Under the pieces are notes generated by a model that worked only from the letters and a program-made list of their open reading frames with translations, did no database searches and was not told where the DNA came from. The position numbers were made by a program, and so were the translations under genes. Of a DNA stretch of 12,102 nt, positions 1 to 6,000 are shown in pieces; position 1 is the stretch's first letter, and every line of letters begins with the position of its first letter. Location: the NCBI GenBank assembly GCA_026770585.1, contig MU647209.1, positions 92,506-104,607 on the forward strand, read 5' to 3'. Source of the DNA: Baffinella frigidus (taxonomy: Eukaryota > Cryptophyceae > Cryptomonadales > Baffinellaceae).

Positions 1-110
1 TGAACCCTAAACCCTAAACCCTGAACCCTGAACCCTAAACCCTAAACCCTGAACCCTGAACCCTAAACCCTAAACCCTAAACCTCAAACCCTAAACCCTA
101 AACCCTAAAC
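1..110. repeat. Degenerate telomere-type CCCTAAA/CCCTGAA array
   Basis: Heptamers of CCCTAAA alternate with CCCTGAA and one CCTCAAA variant. This is the complement of the TTTAGGG telomere type of plants, many algae and alveolates. The mixing of variants, and the fact that similar arrays lie inside introns at 7617-7975 and 11176-11402, argue for an interstitial degenerate array rather than a true chromosome end. Confidence 0.85.
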
Positions 111-130
111 CACGAGGAGCCTCCCTCCAC

Positions 131-311
131 CCACACGAGGCTATCCATGCGAACAGATTCATGAGTTAATTATTGGATTATTGCCCAGGAAACACGCCAA
201 AAGTCAGCATTTGATCACGTTTCCGCACGGACATCCGTACGGAAACGTGATCATTTCCCCACAAATTTCAAAATGTTCTTTTATTCTGTTCGCATGGATA
301 GCCTCGTGTGG
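131..311. mobile_element. Nested fold-back (MITE-like) element
   Basis: The outer arms 131-156 and 286-311 are perfect 26-bp inverted complements (starting CCACACGAGGCTATCC). Inside them, 212-231 and 234-253 form a second inverted repeat of 20 bp with one mismatch and a 2-base loop. There is no coding capacity, so this looks like a non-autonomous fold-back or MITE. Target-site duplications are not obvious. Confidence 0.75.
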
Positions 312-332
312 AGTAGGGACTCTTAGGGATGC

Positions 333-613
333 AGAAAAATCGCCAACGTCAACTTTTTCACGAGTAGGGAGGCACCATATCCTCTATATACCCTATACCC
401 TGTGCCCTTTACCATACACCCGACACCTACAGGCTATGTTTTGCTTCCCCTGCGACGGAACCCTTAACGAAAGCCACCGTCACCACACAGTGGGTAAAGG
501 GTATAGGGTATAGGGTGTACGGTGTAGGGTATAGGGCACAGGGTATAGGGTATATCAGGCATAGGATATAGTGCCTCCCTACTCGTGAAAAAGTTGACGT
601 TGAGGATTTTTCT
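333..613. mobile_element. Large fold-back element with telomere-like GGGTATA repeats in the arms
   Basis: Left arm from 333 (AGAAAAATCGCCAACGTC...) matches the reverse complement of the right arm ending at 613 over roughly 100 bases. This includes the block AACTTTTTCACGAGTAGGGA and a run of CCCTATACCC-type repeats. There is a small indel near 385 and a non-paired centre around 430-490. It is non-coding and resembles a MITE or a folded interstitial repeat. Confidence 0.75.
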
Positions 614-728
614 CCACTGTTACTTCTTAAGTTAACAGAGGTTCCACTTTTGCTTTGAGGCGTTCCACGCTCGACTTTTGTCTCGGTGGGCCGCGCTCTA
701 ATTGCCTGACGTCGTTCTGGCTCGGCAG

Positions 729-773
729 GCGGTTAACGGGAAGTGCGCGCCGTTCGGCCTCTGCGAGACGTGC
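729..773 (+). CDS. CTSZ-like: Exon A: CETC cysteine-rich segment of cathepsin Z-like gene
   Basis: Fifteen codons read AVNGKCAPFGLCETC. This matches the disulphide-rich loop of cathepsin Z (human relatives have a spaced C..F..C..C motif at this place). The acceptor is the CAG at 726-728, preceded by a pyrimidine-rich stretch. The proposed donor is GTGCCG at 774, after the last TGC. Joined in phase 0 to exon B it gives CETC-DPNPFLPGTCSAV. The frame stays open downstream, so a slightly later donor cannot be excluded. The reading frame and cysteine pattern are seen; exon borders are inferred. Confidence 0.65.
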
Positions 774-3034
774 GTGCCGGGCGAGGTGCGCTTTACAAGA
801 GAGTTCCCGTATTACGCGTATTTCGCGCTTTACACAGAAAGAGAACGTGCGTTTATTACGGATCGGAACAAACGTGGATTGCAAAGGGAGAGGTGCGAAC
901 TCACCTCCGGAAACGAGTTAGAATATTATCTTCGTATACTGTTGTATACTCGGTGATATATGACTCTGGGTAGGTGACTCTCTAGAGCATCTTTCTGCTC
1001 TCGCGTGTCGCCTCCCACCAACCCTGAGTCTATCACGATCTGGCAACGAAAATTACTACACAGATCCTTCCGGCAGAGGTGCGCTTTACAAAGTCTAGCG
1101 CTGTCTCAGTCTATTTGGTCTCACCAACTTGGTGGACGGGGCTCTTTTTTGCTCCAAAGTTGACGGATTTGAACCACGCACCGAGGATGTCAACTTAGGA
1201 ATAGTCCGCCAACCCGACTGAGGCAGCGCTAGAACTACTTCGGCCTCTGCGAGACGTGCGCTTTACAAAAAGCCTCGTCGGCTGAGGTGCGCTTTACAAA
1301 AAAAAACCTCGTGGCGTTTGAACGTGTCACGAGAAAATCCCTCGAACACCCACTCGAGACCACAAAAACATATCTTGTACTTCTTCTGCATCGCTCTCGA
1401 GCTTAGAAATAAGTGATCCAGAAGCCACCGCAGTTGTACCCCCGTTACATCCGACATAAATTCACCCCCCGTTTACCCGAGCAATCCCCGCGCTTTACAG
1501 GACCCCAACCCGTTCCTCCCTGGGACGTGTTCCGCCGTGACAAGCTACAACCGGTACTACGCGGACGAGTATGGGAGTGTGGACGGCGGACGCGACACCG
1601 ACATCTCGGGCGCCAAGGTGTGTGTTTATCTGTAATTATCTGTAATTATCCGTGTTTATATGTGTTTATATGTGTGTGTGAGTGTTGTTTCCGTGCATGG
1701 TGGACGTGACATGGATTTTCCAGGCGCGAAGCGGTGTGTGTTGGTGTGTTTATCGCAACCGGTACTATGCGGACGAGTACGGAAGTGTGAACGGCGGACG
1801 CGACACCGATATCTCGGGTGCCAAGGTGTGTGTTTATGCGTATTTATATCTCTATATGTGTGTGTTGTTCATGTGCGTGGTGGACGCGACCGGTGTGTCT
1901 CGGGCACAAGGTGGTGTGTTTGTCTGTTTTTGTGTGTGTAGATGTGTGTACATGTATTTTTTTTCTGTCAAGGGGTGTGTTTATGTGTGTGTTTCTTTTT
2001 TCTTTTTTGTGGGCGGATGGGTGTTTTTATCTGTGGGTGGGTGTGTTGTGTGAGCAGGCGTCCATTTTCAAAGGAATATCGTTCTAATTTAGGACAGTTT
2101 CGTGGTACAAATTTTAATACAATGCTGACTAAAACACTAAAAAATACTTGTAAACCTCTTTAGTTTTAAAGTTGTACCAGTCAAGTCTGAGGCGGGCCCG
2201 TCCGGTCGTCCTAAATTAGAACGTTATTTCCATTAATTTCGCAGATAAAGACTCAAACACTCGCCTGAAATAACCCCCAAACCGCATCAACAGGTCGAAG
2301 AGCGGACAAGATGAAGGCTGAGATCTTCGCGCGCGGGCCGATTTCGTGCGCTGATTCTCACCGGGAAACACGTCAAAAGTGTTGGGAATTGGAGCCCTTT
2401 GCCGCCGCTACAACGTTTTTTTGTACCACAAAGCACTTTTAGCGCGAAACGCTGCGTTTGAAATTCTCACTCGCGACCTCGCGTGGACAGGTCGGTGGAG
2501 CAGACAAGATGAAGGCCGAGATTTTCGCCGGGGGGCCGATTTCGTGCGGCGTGCACGTGACCATAAATGTATTATAGAGCAGAAACTCCAGTACAAAAGG
2601 GCAACTACAATACATTTATGGCGATTCCTCAACAGGTCGGGGGAGCGGACAAGATGAAGGCTGAGATCTTCGCCCGGGGGCCGATTTCGTGCGGCGTGCA
2701 TGTCACTGACGCGTTCGAGAACTACAAAGGCGGCGTCTTCGAGGTCTGGGGTCGAGGGTTTAGAGGTCCAGGGTTTTATGGTTGAGAGGTTCAGGGTTGT
2801 TTAGAGGTGCAGGGTTCAGGGCTAGGGCCAAACCCCAAACCCCAAAGGGGAACACGCAAGGCAGTCACCTCGGACAGTTGGCTTCGGCGTCCGCGTGACC
2901 GGTCACGCGGGCGCTCACGAGCCTGCCGGCGGGGCTGTTCCACGATTAATTAAAGGTGCAGGGTTGTTGAGAGGTTCATGGGTCATGGTTCAGAGGTTGA
3001 GGGGTTATGGTTCAGAGGCTCAGGGTTCAGGGTC

Positions 3035-3086
<52 letters not shown>

Positions 3087-6000
3087 GAGATCTTTGCCCG
3101 GGGGGCGATTTCGTGCGGCGTGCTCGAAGTCGCTGACGCGTTCGAGAACTACAAAGGCGGCGTCTTCGAGGTCTGGGGTCGAGGGTTTAGAGGTTCAGGG
3201 TTTTATGGTTCAGAGGTTCAGGGTTGTTTAGAGGTGCAGGGGGGTGACTTCGAGAACTACACGGGCGGCGTCTTCGAGGTGAGAGCCTCCCGCACAAACA
3301 GCGGGCTACGAAGGGCTAAGCCACCAAGAATTGGTTCAAGACAACCGTAGGAACAACCCTCTGTCCCTGCGGATTTGCGGATTGCCTGCCGTAGGGTCCT
3401 ATGGATATCCACTTACGGGTTCATTTCGTGGGGCGTGCACGTGACTGACGAGTTGGAGAACTGGAAGGGCGGCGTCTTCGAGGTTCAGGGGATGGGAGTT
3501 AGGGTTAAGGAACTGATTCAGTTATCTTCCGAGATGAAACTGGTGTAGGGTTCGATTAGGAACGCGGCGTGTCGCGGGAAGGTACCCGAAACCTTGGAGC
3601 CGAGTCTGATCTCATCCTGGGTAGTATTTCTGAGAAATACGATCCTGGCAACGAAAATTACTACACACCGGACATTTTCAGTCACGTCCGTGTAGCAATT
3701 TTCGTTGCAAATCGAATCGGAGATCCCCGAAATCGTATTTCTCAGAAATACTCGCCGGGATGAGATCAGGGGTTGAGGGTTGAGGCTCACCCGTACCACT
3801 TTTATCTGAATCGGACAGGTTTTGAGGACCGCCGCCACACTCACTCTCTATGTCTGCGCCCTTAGGGGCGTCCGACAGATTTTATCAAAGCAAGGGGCCA
3901 AATCCTATTCAACTCTTGATCCAAATTCGGTTCAATTCCCAATCAGACTGATTCAGACTGATCAACCTTTTGGTTCAGGGTGCCGCCGTTCACACCCCCG
4001 TTTTTGGTTCAGGACACGTTCCCGGTATGCAACACACAAGCCGCGTTTCTACTCAAACGCTCAACACTTAACCACAATCCCTTCTCGAAACAGACATCCT
4101 TCGACCCGTGGGCACCATTCTAGGAACACGCAAGGCAGTCACGACCGACCGTCTGGCTTCGGCGTCCGCGTGACCGGTCACGTGGGCGTTCACGAGCCTG
4201 CCGGCGGGGCTGTTCCCGCTCAACACTTAACCACAACCCCCTCTCGAAACAGACATCCTTCGATCCGTTCGTGTTCCTCCTAGACCACGAGATCTCAGTC
4301 GTGGGATGGGGCACCGACACCACCGGCCAGTACTGGGTACTCCCAAAACCCGAAACCCGAAACCCTGAACCCGAAACCCTTAACACTATTTCCGAAACCC
4401 GGAACGTGATACCCGAAACATGCCTGGACCGGGTATCGGGCGGGGCACCGACAGCTATGGGCAGTACTAGGTACTCCCGAAAACCGAAAACCGAACCCAC
4501 TTGAATCACGTGAATCCATTCCACACAGAGGGCTCCGAGCAAAAACCTGGTCGACGTGTCGGTTCATGCTATGTCTTTGTACCGGGCAATTCTTGATTGC
4601 TACCACGAAATTCAATGGACCGATCTGCAAAGCTCACTGTGTGGTACCCGCGTGTTAATAGGGTAACGGCCTGAAAATGGGGTAGTTAGGCCTACGGCAT
4701 TGCCTAGGACCTCCTACCGTAGGCCAAGACTTTTTGGTCCTAGGATCCCTCGGCCTACGGTAGGAGGTCCTAGGCAATGCCGTATGCCTAACTACCCCAT
4801 TTCCAGGCCGTTAGCCTATGAATCTCGGATATCTTGGTTGGGAGTTGGTTGGGAACTCGTGGGGTTCCCGTACGCACATACTTCTCAAAATACACCGCGC
4901 CTCAACTTCAATCCAATTTAGATATACCCCCTCATGGCAGGTTGGGTGGAACTCGTCGGAGAGCTACTGGGGCGCGAAGACCGAAAACCGAAGACCGAAA
5001 ACCGAAGACCGAAAACCGAAGACCGAAAACCGAAGACCGAAAACCGAAAGCCGAAAACCGAAGACCGAAGACCGAAAACCGAAAACCGAAAAACCAAAAC
5101 CGTAAGACTAGGATCTAAAAGCTTTGAATCCAAGTTGCCCTCTCGCGTGGCAGGTAGGGAGAAACTCGTGGGGAAGCTACTGGGGCGAGAAGGGTTTCTT
5201 CCGCATCCGCATGCACAAGTATCCCTCGCCCTCCCACGTGGACCAAACCCCGGTTTGAGCTTGCTCGATTTCCGCCTGGCAAGCGTCCGTTTCGAAGCGA
5301 AAGGCTCAAACGCACGCCTGGAATCGAAGAAGCCAGATTCACGATTTGGGCTGCTTCCGCATCCGCATGCACAATTACCCCTCGCCCTCCCCCTAAGCCT
5401 AAACCCTGATACTACCCCCTCAGTCTAAACCCTGATACTACCCCCTAAGCCTTAACCCTGATGCTACCCAGCTGGACCAAACCCCGATTTTATCTTGCTC
5501 GATTTCCGCCGAGCAAGATTCGATTTCGAAGCGAAAGGCTTGAAAGCCCGCCTGAAATCCAAATTAATAGGGTAACGGCCTGAAAATGGGGTAGTTAGGC
5601 CTACGGCATTGCCTAGGACCTCCTACCGTAGGCCGAGACTTTTTGGTCCTAGGATCCCTCGGCCTACGGTAGGAGGTCCTAGGCAATGCCGTATGCCTAA
5701 CTACCCCATTTTCAGGCCGTTAGCCTATGAAACTAACGGCCACCTACATTTATTGACACTTTTTGACTTTATTCAAAAGAGAAATGCACGGCGCAGAAAT
5801 GAGGCGAGGTTAGGAAAGCATCTGGGGTCTGCACCAGCGCCTTCCTACCCAAAAAACTGCCACTACCCATACATGGAGATACACCGAGGATCAAGGTAAA
5901 TCCAAATAGCCAGATTCACGATTTGTCAAAAGGCGGCCCTACCACGCGCCGGCTTTGCAGATCGGTCGATTTAGTTTCGTAGGGACTCCTTCAGAATTGC

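Larger units (their letters stand above)
111..728. other. Region without recognised gene: two large fold-back elements upstream of exon A
   Basis: No exon was recognised here. The stretch holds a nested inverted repeat (131-311), a second large one (333-613) and about 115 bases of GC-rich sequence leading to the exon A acceptor near 728. It is most simply read as intron upstream of exon A. The 110-residue frame opening at 181 runs through the hairpins and is not credited as a gene. Confidence 0.6.
774..1500 (+). other. Intron A-B with acceptor-edge copies and two fold-backs
   Basis: This 727-base interval lies between exon A and exon B. It contains five copies of a GAGGTGCGCTTTACA-like block, a truncated copy of exon A at 1239-1259, and fold-backs at 953-1036 and 1094-1233. 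The last block copy directly abuts exon B and supplies its CAG acceptor. No independent gene was recognised. Confidence 0.6.
783..1500 (+). repeat. Five dispersed copies of an intron-end block (G(A/-)GGTGCGCTTTACA)
   Basis: The block occurs at 783-799, 1076-1093, about 1255-1270, 1284-1300 and, shortened, at 1487-1500. The fifth ends in ACAG and is the acceptor of exon B. The other four lack a CAG at the matching place. They look like duplicated remnants of the 3' end of the intron. Confidence 0.75.
1618..2635 (+). other. Intron B-C: GT-rich tract, exon B donor-edge copies, fold-backs, exon C start copies
   Basis: From 1618 to about 2050 the DNA is strongly T/G-biased on this strand (runs of GTGTGTTTAT, a TTTTTTTTCTG stretch). 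It contains repeated remnants of the exon B end. A fold-back at 2073-2231 follows, then two incomplete copies of the exon C start (2294-2350, 2491-2562), each followed by hairpin-forming sequence. The acceptor for exon C is CAG at 2633-2635. Confidence 0.6.
2744..4252 (+). other. Intron C-D: exon C donor-edge copies, G-rich telomere-like repeats, fold-backs
   Basis: This 1.5-kb interval carries degenerate GGGTTCA/GGGTTGA repeats (2744-2835 and 2955-3085), three copies of the exon C end, two copies of a 94-bp element (2849-2941, 4123-4216) and a large fold-back at 3606-3769. It also holds a duplicate of the exon D acceptor edge at 4059-4123. Between about 3780 and 4058 I see only TCAG-rich sequence with no recognisable gene. 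Confidence 0.6.
4337..5153 (+). other. Intron D-E
   Basis: The intron opens with CCCGAAACC repeats. It holds a decayed exon D copy (4438-4470), a 168-bp fold-back (4655-4822), two degenerate exon E starts (around 4845 and at 4941-4979) and a 14-bp minisatellite (4976-5100). The acceptor CAG is at 5151-5153. The stretch 4560-4635 (GTCTTTGTACCGGGCAATTC...) is related, inverted, to sequence at about 5950-6057. Confidence 0.6.

Noticed and set aside
1-110. True chromosome end
   Set aside because: The array is degenerate and similar arrays occur inside introns in this same window, so the position at the window edge is weak evidence.
181-513. 110-residue open frame on the + strand
   Set aside because: It runs through a hairpin and the left arm of another fold-back, lacks an ATG at its first position in the sequence as read, and shows no recognisable protein features.
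1660-2163. C/V-rich frames (LYVCVSVV...) in the GT-rich tract
   Set aside because: Low-complexity GTGT sequence; only the embedded exon B copies have recognisable protein content.
2351-2490. Full fold-back between exon C copies 1 and 2
   Set aside because: Only a short CG(T/C)(C/T)AAAAGTG pairing and a GATTCTCAC/GTGAGAATT pairing were convincing; too weak to annotate as a separate element.
4818-5133. PKTENRRPKTE / FRFSVFGLR frames
   Set aside because: Products of the 14-bp minisatellite.
5154-5258. Termination of the first gene at TGA 5256-5258 (…PSPSHVDQTPV stop)
   Set aside because: It would lose the conserved NLGIEMQC end; splicing at GTATCC (5219) restores the expected family spacing with exon F.
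4700-5899. Two open frames beginning with the same MPRTSYRRPRLFG-type peptide (4700 and 5609)
   Set aside because: The identity comes from the two 168-bp fold-back elements; the peptide is a translation of the palindrome arms, not a gene family.
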